From assembly GCF_019880365.1 (NCBI RefSeq), contig NZ_CP082271.1, positions 1,984,001 to 2,048,000 on the forward strand: DNA of 64,000 nt, read 5' to 3'. The position numbers and the translations under genes were made by a program. The stretch is from Pseudomonas sp. DNDY-54. Lineage in GTDB: Bacteria > Pseudomonadota > Gammaproteobacteria > Pseudomonadales > Pseudomonadaceae. Under the pieces are notes generated by a model, which was given only the letters and a program-made list of their open reading frames with translations, had not been told where the DNA came from and searched no databases. Positions 33,529-43,490 of this stretch are shown here, in pieces; position 1 is the first letter of the stretch, and each line of letters starts with the position of its first letter.

Positions 33529-34548
33529 CTATTTCCTTGGGTCGAAGGCGTCGCGGGCAGCCTCACCGATGAACACCAGCAGAGTCAGCATGACGGCGAG
33601 GACCATGAATGCGCTGATACCCAGCCATGGCGCCTGAAGGTTGGCCTTACCTTGCGCTACCAGCTCACCCAGCGACGGAGCGCCCGGAGGCAAGCCGAAG
33701 CCAAGGAAGTCCAACGCAGTCAGCGTGCCGATTGCGCCTGTCAGGATGAATGGCATGAAGGTCATGGTCGATACCATGGCGTTGGGCAGGATGTGGCGGA
33801 ACATAATGGCACCGTTACGCATGCCCAGCGCCCGAGCTGCTCGGACGTACTCTAGGTTGCGTCCTCGGAGGAATTCGGCGCGGACCACATCGACCAGGCT
33901 CATCCAGGAGAACAGCAGCATGATGCCGAGGAGCCACCAGAAGTTCGGCTGCACGAAGCTGGCAAGAATGATGAGAAGGTAGAGCACCGGTAGGCCTGAC
34001 CAGATCTCCAGCACACGCTGCCCTACGAGGTCGACCCAGCCTCCATAGAATCCTTGCAACGCACCGGCGATGACACCGATGACCGAGCTGATGAGCGTCA
34101 AGGTCAGCGCAAACAAAACCGAAATACGAAAGCCGTAGATGATGCGGGCAAATACGTCGCGACCCTGATCATCGGTGCCAAGCCAGTTGTCCCAAGAGGG
34201 GGGGGCGGGAGCCGGAACCTGAAGATCGTAATTGATGCTGGAATGATGAAACGGAATCGGCGGCCAGATCATCCAGCCGTCTTTCTTTTCGATCAGCTCC
34301 TGGATGTAGGGCCCCTTGTAATTGGCTTGCAGTGGAAACTCACCGCCGAACACCGTTTCAGGGTACCGCTTCAATACTGGGAAGTACCAGCCGCCATCGA
34401 AACGAACAACGATCGGCTTGTCGTTGGCAATCAGCTCGGCGCCTAGGCTCAGAATGAACAGCGTCAGGAATATCCAAAGTGACCACCAGCCGCGCTTATG
34501 AGCTTTGAACAGGGCGAAGCGACGCTGATTCAGCGGTGACAGCGTCAT
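33529..34548 (-). CDS. nppC: Peptide-type ABC importer permease (NppC/YejE)
   Basis: 339 residues. An N-terminal helix (WWSLWIFLTLFILSLGAELI) is followed by a long periplasmic part and a five-helix DppC-like permease core; the ATPase contact loop is EYVRAARALGMRNGAIMFRHILPNA. YejE-specific sequence includes SWDNWLGTDDQGRDVFARIIYGFR. ATG at 34548 has GGGAGG upstream; the longer TTG start is not favoured. It is one base from nppB. Confidence 0.94.
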   Translation of the reverse strand: MTLSPLNQRRFALFKAHKRGWWSLWIFLTLFILSLGAELIANDKPIVVRFDGGWYFPVLKRYPETVFGGEFPLQANYKGPYIQELIEKKDGWMIWPPIPFHHSSINYDLQVPAPAPPSWDNWLGTDDQGRDVFARIIYGFRISVLFALTLTLISSVIGVIAGALQGFYGGWVDLVGQRVLEIWSGLPVLYLLIILASFVQPNFWWLLGIMLLFSWMSLVDVVRAEFLRGRNLEYVRAARALGMRNGAIMFRHILPNAMVSTMTFMPFILTGAIGTLTALDFLGFGLPPGAPSLGELVAQGKANLQAPWLGISAFMVLAVMLTLLVFIGEAARDAFDPRK

Positions 34549-34549
34549 C

Positions 34550-35623
34550 TCAAGCCTCCCTGCTTTCAAAATCGATACGTGGGTCCACGAGTGTGTACGT
34601 CAGATCACCAATCAGCTTGACGACCAGGCCGAGCAGGGTGAACAGGAAGAGGGTGCCGAACACGACCGGATAGTCCCGATTGATGGCCGCTTCAAAACTG
34701 AGCAACCCCAGCCCATCGAGCGAGAAGATCACTTCGATCAGCAGCGAGCCGGTGAAGAACATGCCGATGAACGCCGACGGGAAGCCCGCAATGATGATAA
34801 GCATCGCGTTGCGGAAGACGTGGCCATACAGCACACGATTTTTGCTCAGGCCTTTTGCCCGTGCTGTGATCACGTACTGTTTGTTGATCTCGTCAAGGAA
34901 GCTATTTTTTGTCAGCAAGGTCAGTGTTGCAAAATTCCCGATCACCAGCGCGGTGACCGGCAGCGCCAAATGCCAGAAATAGTCGATGATCTTGCCGGTC
35001 AGTGTCAGCTCGTCAAAGTTGCCGGAGGTCAGTCCCCTCAGCGGAAACCAGTTCCAGTAGCTGCCACCCGCGAACAACACGATTAGAAGGATGGCGAATA
35101 GAAACGCCGGAATTGCGTAACCGACGATGATCGCGGAACTGGTCCAGACGTCGAAAGGGGTGCCGTGCCGGGTGGCTTTGGCAATGCCCAGTGGTATCGA
35201 GGCCAGATACATGATTAGCGTGCTCCACAGCCCCAACGAGATCGACACCGGCATCTTTTCGATGATCAGTTCGGTCACGGTGGCGTCACGGAAGAAGCTT
35301 TCCCCGAAGTCCAGACGCAAGTAGTTGCTCAGCATGATCCAGAACCGCTCCGGTGCTGGCTTATCGAAGCCGTACAGGCGCTCGATCTCTGCGATCAGGT
35401 CCGGATCCAGGCCTTGTGCGCCCCGATAGCTGTTACTGCCAGTGGCCACTTCGGAGCCACCTCCGGCGATGCGACTTGTCGCCCCTTCGAAACCTTCAAG
35501 CTTCGCGATTGCTTGCTCAACCGGGCCGCCTGGTGCCGCCTGAATGATGATGAAGTTGATCAGCAAGATGCCAAACAGCGTCGGAATGATCAGCAGCAGT
35601 CGCCGGAAAACATACGCGAGCAT
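34550..35623 (-). CDS. nppB: Peptide-type ABC importer permease (NppB/YejB)
   Basis: 357 residues, DppB-like, with six membrane helices. It starts MLAYVFRRLLLIIPTLFGILLINF, typical of this permease family, and has the coupling loop QYVITARAKGLSKNRVLYGHVFRNA. ATG at 35623 has GGAG upstream and sits 3 bases after the nppA2 stop, within the same operon. Confidence 0.95.
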   Translation of the reverse strand: MLAYVFRRLLLIIPTLFGILLINFIIIQAAPGGPVEQAIAKLEGFEGATSRIAGGGSEVATGSNSYRGAQGLDPDLIAEIERLYGFDKPAPERFWIMLSNYLRLDFGESFFRDATVTELIIEKMPVSISLGLWSTLIMYLASIPLGIAKATRHGTPFDVWTSSAIIVGYAIPAFLFAILLIVLFAGGSYWNWFPLRGLTSGNFDELTLTGKIIDYFWHLALPVTALVIGNFATLTLLTKNSFLDEINKQYVITARAKGLSKNRVLYGHVFRNAMLIIIAGFPSAFIGMFFTGSLLIEVIFSLDGLGLLSFEAAINRDYPVVFGTLFLFTLLGLVVKLIGDLTYTLVDPRIDFESREA

Positions 35624-35626
35624 GCG

Positions 35627-37507
35627 TTATCGCTCCGACGCAGGAGTGGCGTTGGCGTTGTCAGCTTCAGCAGTTTCTCCGTTCTGAATCGGCTCTGGAT
35701 CAGGGGTGTCCACGTTTGGCTTATGCCACCAGGTCATCAGGCCGATATCGTGAAGGGGCGTGGTTGTCGGGTGGGCCAGATGATTCCAGTAGGCCACACG
35801 CCACGTCTTGATGTGCCAGTTCGGAATTACGTAGTGACCGGCGAGCAGCACGCGATCCAGCGCTCGTGTGCGGGTGATCAGCTCTTCGCGTGAATCAGCG
35901 GCGATAAGCTTCTCTACCAGCGTATCGATGGCGGGGTCCTTCAGTCCGATGAAATTTCGGCTCCCGGGATTGTCCGCACTCGAAGAATGCCAATATTCGC
36001 GCTGCTCATTACCCGGCGAGCTGGACTGGGCGAAACCGCTGACAATCATGTCGTAATCGCGCGACCGCAGCCGATTGATGTATTGGGAGACGTCGACCCG
36101 GCGTATTTCCAGATCGATGCCTAGCCCGGCAAGGTTGCGCTTGTAGGGCAAGAGCACCCGTTCGAAATCCGCTTGAACCAGCAAAAACTCAAGTTTGATT
36201 GGTTTGCCATCCGCACCCACCATACGATCGTTCTCAATCTTCCACCCCGCTGCGGTGAGCAGTTCGTAGGCGCGCCGTTGCTGCTCACGGATCATGCCGT
36301 CGGCATTGGTCCGAGGCAGGGTGAAGGGCTTGTCGAATACCTCGTTTGGTATCTGGTCGCGCAGGGGTTCGAGAATGGACAGTTCATCCTTGCTCGGCAA
36401 TCCCGACGAGGCGAGCTCCGAGTTATCGAAATAGCTCGTGGTGCGGGTATAGGCGCCATTGAACAGCTGGCGATTGGTCCATTCGAAATCGAAGAGCAGC
36501 GCAAGGGCTTCCCGAACCCGCGCGTCCTGTAGATGCCGCTTGCGGGTGTTGAAAATAAAACCCTGCATGCCCTGCGGGTTATGGTTGGCGATCTCTTCTT
36601 TGATGATCCTTCCGTCTTTAACCGCCTCGGTATCGTAGGCGGTAGCCCAGTTCTTCGCGCTGGTCTCGAGCCAGTAATCAAAGTGTCCCGCCTTGAAGGC
36701 TTGCAGCGCCACCGTGTTGTCGCGGTAGTAGTCGAAATGCACGTGATCGAAGTTGTAGAACCCACGATTGACTGCTAGGTCCTTGCCCCAATAATCGTCG
36801 AAGCGGGTATAGCGCACCGAGCGGCCAGCTTCCGCACGCTCTATTCGGTAGGGGCCGCTGCCCAGCGGCGGCTCCATGTTGCCGGCGGTAAACTCTCTGT
36901 CGGTCCACCAATGCTTTGGCAGCACTGGCAGTTGCCCAAGAATCAGAGGGAGTTCTCGATTGCCTGGGTGCTTGAAATCGAAACGAACGCGACGCGGCCC
37001 CTCCATCACTGCCTTTTCGACATCGGCGTAATACGCACGGTAATGTGGCATTCCTTTGCTTATTAGTGTTTCGAAAGTGAACACGACGTCTTCGGCCTCA
37101 ACTGGCTCGCCGTCGTGAAAACGCGCCTCGGGGTGCAGATAGAAACGTACCCATTCGTTGTTTGGACCCTTTTCTATTTTCTCCGCCAGCAGGCCGTATA
37201 CCGTAAAGGGCTCATCCAGACTTTGAGTCATCAGGGTGTCGTAGACGAGACCGACATCCTCCGCGGGTACGCCTTTGTTAATGAAGGGGTTGAATGAATC
37301 AAAACTGCCGAAACCTGCTTGTCGAAGGGTCCCGCCCTTGGGCGCGTCAGGGTTGGCATAGTCAAAATGTGTGAAATCCGCTGGGTACTTAGGCTTTTCG
37401 CCGTACAGCGTCATGGCGTGCTGTGGCGCCGATTCCGCGATGCCTGCGGCGCAAAGAAGAACTACAGCGCTCGAAAAAAGTACTGAGAGTCGTACGTTAC
37501 TTGTCAT
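35627..37507 (-). CDS. nppA2: Peptide-type ABC importer solute-binding protein (NppA2/YejA)
   Basis: 626 residues, exported (signal peptide LSVLFSSAVVLLCAAGIAESA). It belongs to SBP family 5 (GTLRQAGFGSFDSFNPFINKG; YTFETLISKGMPHYR-type region; YGLLAEKIE). GGAGAAGGC precedes ATG at 37507. The end, ATPASER, is poorly conserved. It overlaps the first binding-protein gene by 11 bases. The two paralogues could bind different peptides or exchange roles with one permease pair. Confidence 0.93.
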   Translation of the reverse strand: MTSNVRLSVLFSSAVVLLCAAGIAESAPQHAMTLYGEKPKYPADFTHFDYANPDAPKGGTLRQAGFGSFDSFNPFINKGVPAEDVGLVYDTLMTQSLDEPFTVYGLLAEKIEKGPNNEWVRFYLHPEARFHDGEPVEAEDVVFTFETLISKGMPHYRAYYADVEKAVMEGPRRVRFDFKHPGNRELPLILGQLPVLPKHWWTDREFTAGNMEPPLGSGPYRIERAEAGRSVRYTRFDDYWGKDLAVNRGFYNFDHVHFDYYRDNTVALQAFKAGHFDYWLETSAKNWATAYDTEAVKDGRIIKEEIANHNPQGMQGFIFNTRKRHLQDARVREALALLFDFEWTNRQLFNGAYTRTTSYFDNSELASSGLPSKDELSILEPLRDQIPNEVFDKPFTLPRTNADGMIREQQRRAYELLTAAGWKIENDRMVGADGKPIKLEFLLVQADFERVLLPYKRNLAGLGIDLEIRRVDVSQYINRLRSRDYDMIVSGFAQSSSPGNEQREYWHSSSADNPGSRNFIGLKDPAIDTLVEKLIAADSREELITRTRALDRVLLAGHYVIPNWHIKTWRVAYWNHLAHPTTTPLHDIGLMTWWHKPNVDTPDPEPIQNGETAEADNANATPASER

Positions 37508-39353
37508 TTGCCTTCTCCAGATCCTTCAGCCACCACGCACGTAACCCCAGCGTATACGGCGGTGTGGTGACGTGGGCGAACCGATTACGGTATGCCAGAC
37601 GGTGGTAACTGATGAACCAGTTGGGGATGGTGTAGTGGTTCCAGAGCAGCACGCGGTCGATGGCTCGCGCTGCGGCAATCTGCTCTTCACGGGTCTTGGC
37701 TATGAGTAGCTGTTCAATCAGCTGATCGATGATGGGGTTGGCAATACCCGCGTAATTGCGGCCACCCTTGACGCTCACCTGGCTGGAATGGAAATACAAC
37801 CACTGTTCGAGCCCAGGACTCAGGCTCTGCCCCAGCGTGGTGAGGATCACGTCGTAGTCGTACTGGTCCAGTCGCTGCTTATATTGCGCACCATCTACGC
37901 TACGCAAGCGGGCCTGTATGCCAACCCGCGCCAAATTCTCTACATAGGGCTGAAGAATACGTTCGAGGCGGGGATTCACGAGCAGTATCTCGAATTCAAA
38001 CGCTCGGCCTGCCTTGTTGCGAAGACCTTCCGGCGTGAGCTTCCAACCTGCATCCTTGAGCAAACCCAGCGCCTTGCGCAGGGTGTCGCGCGGGATGCCG
38101 CGTCCGTCGGTCTTCGGTAGCTCAAAGGATTCGGTGAACAGCTGTGGCGGAAGCTGGTCACGATACGGCGACAGCAGCAACCACTCGCCGCCTTCCGGGG
38201 TGCCCGTCGCCGCAAACTCACTGTTCGGATAGTAACTCTCGCTGCGCTGGTAGGCGCCGTAGAACAATGCACGATTCGTCCATTCGAAATCGAACAGCAT
38301 GCCCAATGCCTGTCGCACCTTTATATCGGCAAAGGTTGGCCGCCGACCGTTCATGAACAACGCCTGCGTCTGCGTTGGGATCTGGTGCGGTATTTCCGCG
38401 CGGATCACATCACCGCGCAGAACCGCCGGAAATTGATAGCCGTTGGCCCAGTTTTTCGCCTGATGCTCAATATAGAAGTCGAATTCTCCAACCTTGAAGG
38501 CTTCAAATGCGACGGTGCTGTCGCGGTAGAATTCGACCTCGACTCGGTTGAAGTTGTATTTGCCACGGTTGGCTGGGAGGGCTCTGCCCCAATAGTTCTT
38601 CACACGTTCGAACGTGATTCGACGGCCTGGTTGGACTTGCGTTATTCGATAGGGGCCGCTGCCCAGAGGCGCCTCGAACGTCGTTGCGCGAAAATCACGA
38701 TCCTTCCAATAGTGTTGCGGCAATACCGGCAGCTCGCCCAGACGCATGATTAACAATGGATTGTTGGGTTTGTCGAAGACGAAGCGGATCCGATGGCGAT
38801 TAAGAATGTCGACGCGCTTGATGCCCTGAAGGTCGGTGCGATAGCGGGGATGACCATCTTTGATGAGTAGTCGATACGAAAAGGCTACGTCATAAGCGGT
38901 AATTGGCTGACCATCGTGAAAGTGTGCCGAGTCGCGCAGATTGAAGACGACCCAGCTATGGTTGTCGCTGTACTCGATGGTTTCTGCGATAAGTCCGTAC
39001 GCTGACGCCGGCTCGTCGCCAGACGGGTCGTATACGCCCGTGCCAACCATAAGAGGTTCGTTCAACTCGCTAATGCCATACTGAAAAAAACCGGGCGTCG
39101 CGGTTGGGCTGGTTCCCTTGAAAGTGTAGGGATTGAGCGTGTCGAATGTGCCAGACGCCATGAGTCGTACGCGACCGCCTTTAGGCGCATCGGGATTCAC
39201 CCAGTCAAAATGAGCAAAGTCTTCTGCGTATTTGAGGGTGCCAAACTGCGCATAACCGTGGCTTTCGCTGATGGTCGCGAACGACGGAAAGCTCAGCCCC
39301 AGGCAGCTCAATAACAATAGGATGGGTCGCATCAAACGGTGAATCCGATCCAT
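37497..39353 (-). CDS. nppA1: Peptide-type ABC importer solute-binding protein (NppA1/YejA)
   Basis: 618 residues from ATG at 39353; MRPILLLLSCLGLSFPSFA, seven residues further, is an alternative start at 39332. Signal peptide near residues 8-28. SBP family 5 features include GGRVRLMASGTFDTLNPYTF and AYDVAFSYRLLIKDG. It shares about the same architecture as the downstream copy. The nppA1A2BCD system of P. aeruginosa (PA1811-PA1807, from memory) imports peptidyl nucleoside antibiotics. It reads away from the HDOD gene across 104 bases. Confidence 0.93.
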   Translation of the reverse strand: MDRIHRLMRPILLLLSCLGLSFPSFATISESHGYAQFGTLKYAEDFAHFDWVNPDAPKGGRVRLMASGTFDTLNPYTFKGTSPTATPGFFQYGISELNEPLMVGTGVYDPSGDEPASAYGLIAETIEYSDNHSWVVFNLRDSAHFHDGQPITAYDVAFSYRLLIKDGHPRYRTDLQGIKRVDILNRHRIRFVFDKPNNPLLIMRLGELPVLPQHYWKDRDFRATTFEAPLGSGPYRITQVQPGRRITFERVKNYWGRALPANRGKYNFNRVEVEFYRDSTVAFEAFKVGEFDFYIEHQAKNWANGYQFPAVLRGDVIRAEIPHQIPTQTQALFMNGRRPTFADIKVRQALGMLFDFEWTNRALFYGAYQRSESYYPNSEFAATGTPEGGEWLLLSPYRDQLPPQLFTESFELPKTDGRGIPRDTLRKALGLLKDAGWKLTPEGLRNKAGRAFEFEILLVNPRLERILQPYVENLARVGIQARLRSVDGAQYKQRLDQYDYDVILTTLGQSLSPGLEQWLYFHSSQVSVKGGRNYAGIANPIIDQLIEQLLIAKTREEQIAAARAIDRVLLWNHYTIPNWFISYHRLAYRNRFAHVTTPPYTLGLRAWWLKDLEKANDK

Positions 39354-39457
39354 GGCGCTTTCGGTCTTTTCGGCGGAGTACAGTAACAGCTTGTATCCGC
39401 TGGAAAAAGGCCGGTTATCTGGGCAAACTGCCTTCCTTTCTGTCGCCCACTCGTTGG

Positions 39458-40918
39458 GTGAGGTCAGCGATTTTGAACGAAACCAGCTATGGTTTGCAGT
39501 CATGGATAGACCGCTTGAACCAATCAGAGTTACCTGCCTTGGCGGCGGTCGTGCAGGATCTGCAGCGGATCACAGAGCAAGAGCACGCCTCCGTGCAGCA
39601 ACTCGCGGATGTCTTGTTGCGAGACGCTGCCCTGACCTCCAAGGTGCTTCGGGTTGGCAACAGCAGCTATTACAACCCTTCGCAGGAAACCATCAAGACC
39701 ATTTCGCGGGCCATCGTCATGATTGGCTTCGACAACGTTCGCCTGATCAGTCTGTCGGTTAGCCTGATCGATGGTCTTCTCGACCGTGCACCTCGTCAGC
39801 AGCTTCAAGATCTTCTGGCACGCTCATTTCACGCAGCGGTTCAGGCGCGCAATATCGCCGGCTATGTGCTAACGAAACACGAGGAGGAAGTGTTCATTGC
39901 TGCACTTCTTCATGAAGTGGGGGAGCTCGCGTTTTGGGGTTGCGGTGGAGAAAAAGCTGACGAACTTGGCGAGGCCTTGGCGGCCAGCGATGCCGATCAG
40001 GTTCAGACGGTTGAGAGGGTGCTCGGCACCAGTTTTCGGCAGCTGAATCTGGGTTTGATCAAAAGCTGGAATATCGGCGAGCTGGCCAGCTTGGCTCATG
40101 GTTCTGCCAACCTGCGTGACCCTGCAGTGCATTCGGTCAGCCTGGGCGTTCGCATAGGTGCCGCCGCTTTAAAGGGTTGGGGCTGTCCAGAGATGGAATT
40201 GCTGGTTGGGGAACTCGCGGCCTTCAGTGGTATTTCCGAAGCGGATGCGATGCAGCAGATACTGGCCAGCGCTGACGAGGCGGTCAATGTCGCCGCCACG
40301 TTCGGCGCCAGTAGATTATGCAAACTGATCCCCTCGACCGACCCTGAACAAGTCCAGTTGCAACAGGCGCAGCGCAAGGCAAGCCTCTTGCAGCCGAACC
40401 TTCTCGTGATGCAGCAGGCGATGCAGGACCTTGGGATGATGGCCGGCAGCCGTGGGGACGTCGGGTTGATTCTCGATGCCTTGCTGAGGGGCTTGCACGA
40501 AGGTGCAGGGCTGGAGCGTGTGATGCTGACGGTGCTGGCCGATCAGCAGACTACGTTTCGCGCAAAGTGCGTGGCGGGAGAAAACACTCAGACCTGGGTC
40601 GATAGCTTCGTCTTGCCTGTCGACCCGTCGGGTCAGGCGCACATCTTCAGTTACGTGCTCCGTCAGCGTCAGCCGCTTTGGATGGGCGTACCAGCTAGCT
40701 ACAACCTAGACGAGCTGGTGACGTTGCCGCTTCGACAGCAGCTGGGTAAGGGGATGTTCTTTATAGGCCCGCTGATGGCAGGGGCGCGCGAGATTGGCGT
40801 GCTTTACGCAGACAATCGGCTATCGGGTCGCGCACTGAAACATGAGCAATTCGTCGCTTTCCAGCGATTCACCCAACTGGCCGGGCGTTGTCTCGATGCG
40901 CTGAGCAAGCGCAGCTAA
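39458..40918 (+). CDS. HDOD-domain signalling protein
   Basis: 486 residues from GTG at 39458; a TTG at 39473 with GAGG upstream is as plausible. Residues about 15-220 form an HDOD domain (LPALAAVVQDLQRIT; LADVLLRDAALTSKVLRVGN; AIVMIGFDNVRLISLSV; ALLHEVGELAFWGCG), a diverged HD fold with no obvious metal set. The C-terminal third (about 340-486) looks GAF-like (GLERVMLTVLADQQT; FFIGPLMAGAREIGVLYADN). HDOD proteins usually act in regulation and stress or motility signalling; this one has no clear partner here. Confidence 0.85.
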   Translation: MRSAILNETSYGLQSWIDRLNQSELPALAAVVQDLQRITEQEHASVQQLADVLLRDAALTSKVLRVGNSSYYNPSQETIKTISRAIVMIGFDNVRLISLSVSLIDGLLDRAPRQQLQDLLARSFHAAVQARNIAGYVLTKHEEEVFIAALLHEVGELAFWGCGGEKADELGEALAASDADQVQTVERVLGTSFRQLNLGLIKSWNIGELASLAHGSANLRDPAVHSVSLGVRIGAAALKGWGCPEMELLVGELAAFSGISEADAMQQILASADEAVNVAATFGASRLCKLIPSTDPEQVQLQQAQRKASLLQPNLLVMQQAMQDLGMMAGSRGDVGLILDALLRGLHEGAGLERVMLTVLADQQTTFRAKCVAGENTQTWVDSFVLPVDPSGQAHIFSYVLRQRQPLWMGVPASYNLDELVTLPLRQQLGKGMFFIGPLMAGAREIGVLYADNRLSGRALKHEQFVAFQRFTQLAGRCLDALSKRS

Positions 40919-40947
40919 AAGATGCACTTGCCCGGCTTGCTGCAAAT

Positions 40948-42498
40948 TTAGCGCGGGAGGTAAAGCGTGAGTGTCTGGCCTGGCTTGAGCATGGCGCTGT
41001 CCCTCGGGTTCCACGTCTTCAGATTATTGATCTGAACATTAAAGCGCTTGGCTATCTGATACAAAGAATCGCCTTTCTTGACCTTGTAATAAGTCGGTGT
41101 GGACTTGGCGCGCTTATCGCTGCCGGCTGCCTGCAGAAATAGCGCTTGGCCCACCTTAAGATTGCTGCCAGACAGGTTGTTCCAGCGCTGCAAGTCTCCT
41201 ACGGAGACCTTCTGCGTCTTGGCGATCTCCCAAAGATTATCGCCCTTTCGAACCCTATAGCTTCGCGGTGCAGGCTGACTGCGTGCCACCGCATGCAGGA
41301 GCTCACGCGATTGTCCCGTTTCGGTGGATTGAGGGATGCTGAGCACCTGCCCGATCTGCAACCGATCGCCGCGAAGACGGTTGATGTCGCGAATGATGTT
41401 GATTGATATCCGGTGCCTGTTGGCGATGGTTCCGAGCGTGTCGCCCGGCCGTACTGTGTATTGCTGCCAGTCGACTAGATCTTGCGGCTTCATAAGGGCG
41501 AGGTTGGCGGCAAACATCTCGGCCTTTGCGCTCGGCACGAGCAGATGCTGCGGGCCGTCCAGCGTGATGCGTCTTGTGAACGCCGGGTTCAGCCGATAAA
41601 TCTCATCTTCGTCGAGATCTGCCAATTCGGCGACCCTGGCCAGATCCATTCGCTGCTTTAGTGCCACTACGTCGAAGTAGGGCTCGTTGGCGATGGGATT
41701 CAGGTCCAGACCGTACGCCTCCGGGCTCTGCACCATTTGCGAGAGGGCAAGAAGTTTCGGCACGTAATCGCGTGTTTCCCGGGGCAGTGGGAGATTCCAG
41801 TAATCAGTGGGCAAGCCACGCTTCTGGTTGCGCTCGATGGCCCGGCTGACGGTGCCTTCACCCGCGTTATAAGCTGCTAGCGCAAGAAGCCAGTCATCGT
41901 TGAACAGCCCGTGCAGATAGGTCAGGTAGCGCAGCGCAGCGGCCGTGGAAGCTGTAATATCGCGTCTGCCGTCGTACCAGCTGGTCTGCTGAAGGTTGAA
42001 GTGCCGGCCCGTTGACGGAATGAACTGCCAAAGGCCCATGGCCTGGGCGGGGGAATACGCAAAAGGGTTGTACGAACTCTCGATAATGGGCAGCAGCGCC
42101 AGTTCGAGTGGCATCTCGCGCTCTTCCAGCTGCTCGACAATATAGTGAATGTACGGACTGCCTCGCTCGCTGGCCATTTCGATGGAGTTCGGCCGGCTGG
42201 AGAAAAGCAGACGCTGCTGTTCAATGCGTGGGTTACTGCCCAAATGATCCTGCAGCTTGAATCCATGCCTGATGCGATCCCAGACATCCGTATGGGTCGT
42301 GGTGGCAGGTTTATGTTCACTGACCCAGAGGGTTTCCTGCACGAGCGGTGCGGGTTTCGCCTGAGCGTAGTCGACCGAAGGTTCACGCGAAGTGGTGCTT
42401 TGGCAGCCAGTGATGGCGAGACAAACTGCCAGCGCCAGGGCCCGACCGGAGGCTGCCAAGGCGTCCGGATGAGGGCTGTTTGAAGTGTCGGACGGCAT
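40948..42498 (-). CDS. mltD: Membrane-bound lytic murein transglycosylase D with LysM repeats
   Basis: 516 residues. A lipobox (AITGC, Cys32) makes it an outer-membrane lipoprotein. The SLT goose-lysozyme-like domain has catalytic Glu140 in LLPIIESSYNPFAYSP and QAMGLWQFIPSTGRHF. At least three LysM domains follow (YTVRPGDTLGTIANRH, YRVRKGDNLWEIAKTQ, YKVKKGDSLYQIAKRF). It cleaves glycan chains with anhydro-muramyl products. ATG at 42498 lacks a strong ribosome site. It is 100 bases after gloB on the same strand. Confidence 0.96.
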   Translation of the reverse strand: MPSDTSNSPHPDALAASGRALALAVCLAITGCQSTTSREPSVDYAQAKPAPLVQETLWVSEHKPATTTHTDVWDRIRHGFKLQDHLGSNPRIEQQRLLFSSRPNSIEMASERGSPYIHYIVEQLEEREMPLELALLPIIESSYNPFAYSPAQAMGLWQFIPSTGRHFNLQQTSWYDGRRDITASTAAALRYLTYLHGLFNDDWLLALAAYNAGEGTVSRAIERNQKRGLPTDYWNLPLPRETRDYVPKLLALSQMVQSPEAYGLDLNPIANEPYFDVVALKQRMDLARVAELADLDEDEIYRLNPAFTRRITLDGPQHLLVPSAKAEMFAANLALMKPQDLVDWQQYTVRPGDTLGTIANRHRISINIIRDINRLRGDRLQIGQVLSIPQSTETGQSRELLHAVARSQPAPRSYRVRKGDNLWEIAKTQKVSVGDLQRWNNLSGSNLKVGQALFLQAAGSDKRAKSTPTYYKVKKGDSLYQIAKRFNVQINNLKTWNPRDSAMLKPGQTLTLYLPR

Positions 42499-42598
42499 TG
42501 GCTGAAGGGTTCCCTTGCGCGCAAATTCGAGGGAGTGTAGGAATGCCGTTCTGATGGGTCAACCCGACGGCTTGGTTTTGGGGACTGGTCGACCTTCG

Positions 42599-43378
42599 TC
42601 AGAAGCTGTCTTTCCACGCACGCAGCGCAGCGAACACGTCTTCTGGTGTATGCAGTGCGTGACCTGCGCGCTGACTGGCCGCAGCCGCCACAGCGGGTTC
42701 GGCACTGCGCAGGAAGGGGTTGGTCGCGCGTTCGGTCAGCAGGTCTGAAGGCAGTGTTATCTTGCCGGCCTCGCGTAAACGGACTACCCGTTCAAGCCTT
42801 TGTAAAACGTCCGGATTGTCCGGCTCCACTGCCTGCGCAAAGCGCAGGTTGCTCTGGGTATATTCATGTGCGCAATACACCCGCGTATCCGTCGGCAACG
42901 ATGCGAGCCGTTGTAGCGAGGCGTACATCTGCGTGGCGGTACCTTCGAATAGGCGACCGCAGCCAGCAGCGAACAGCGTGTCGCCGCAAAGCAACCAAGC
43001 GTCATGCGGGGCTTCGTGAAAGTAAGCAATGTGGCCGCTGGTATGTCCGGGAACGTCAATGACAACCAGCTCGTGGTTGAGCACACGAATACGCTGCCCG
43101 TCTATCAAGGCGCTGTCTCTAGCCGGAATGTTTTCGGCAGCCGGGCCATGAACCGTTGCGCCATGCCGATCCTTCAGCTGCTGCACGCCTCCGACGTGAT
43201 CGTGATGGTGATGGGTAATCAGAATATCGCTCAAACGCCAGTCGGGATGGGCATCCAGCCATGCCTGAACAGGGCCCGCTTCTCCTGGGTCCACGGCCGC
43301 GCAGAGAAGGCGCTCATGATCTTGAAGCAGCCATATGTAGTTGTCGGTAAAGGCGGGCAGAGCGTCTATCTTCAACAT
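42599..43378 (-). CDS. gloB: Hydroxyacylglutathione hydrolase (glyoxalase II)
   Basis: 259 residues. Metallo-beta-lactamase fold with the dinuclear metal motif THHHHDHVGG (His56, His58, Asp60, His61) and later GHTSGHIAYF and VYCAHEYTQSNLRFA. It hydrolyses S-lactoylglutathione, finishing methylglyoxal detoxification. ATG at 43378 gives MLKIDALPAFTDNYIW, the standard GloB start. It is divergent from the methyltransferase gene across 112 bases; this pairing with mltD and rnhA is conserved in pseudomonads. Confidence 0.96.
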   Translation of the reverse strand: MLKIDALPAFTDNYIWLLQDHERLLCAAVDPGEAGPVQAWLDAHPDWRLSDILITHHHHDHVGGVQQLKDRHGATVHGPAAENIPARDSALIDGQRIRVLNHELVVIDVPGHTSGHIAYFHEAPHDAWLLCGDTLFAAGCGRLFEGTATQMYASLQRLASLPTDTRVYCAHEYTQSNLRFAQAVEPDNPDVLQRLERVVRLREAGKITLPSDLLTERATNPFLRSAEPAVAAAASQRAGHALHTPEDVFAALRAWKDSF

Positions 43379-43490
43379 AGGTACGGGTCGCCAAGTGATA
43401 AGCAAAAGCGCATCCTAACAGCCGAAGTAGGGTGTCGGGCCGACCGGCAGCGTCAATCGGGTCGGCTAAACCGATAAGCGGAGGCTAGCC

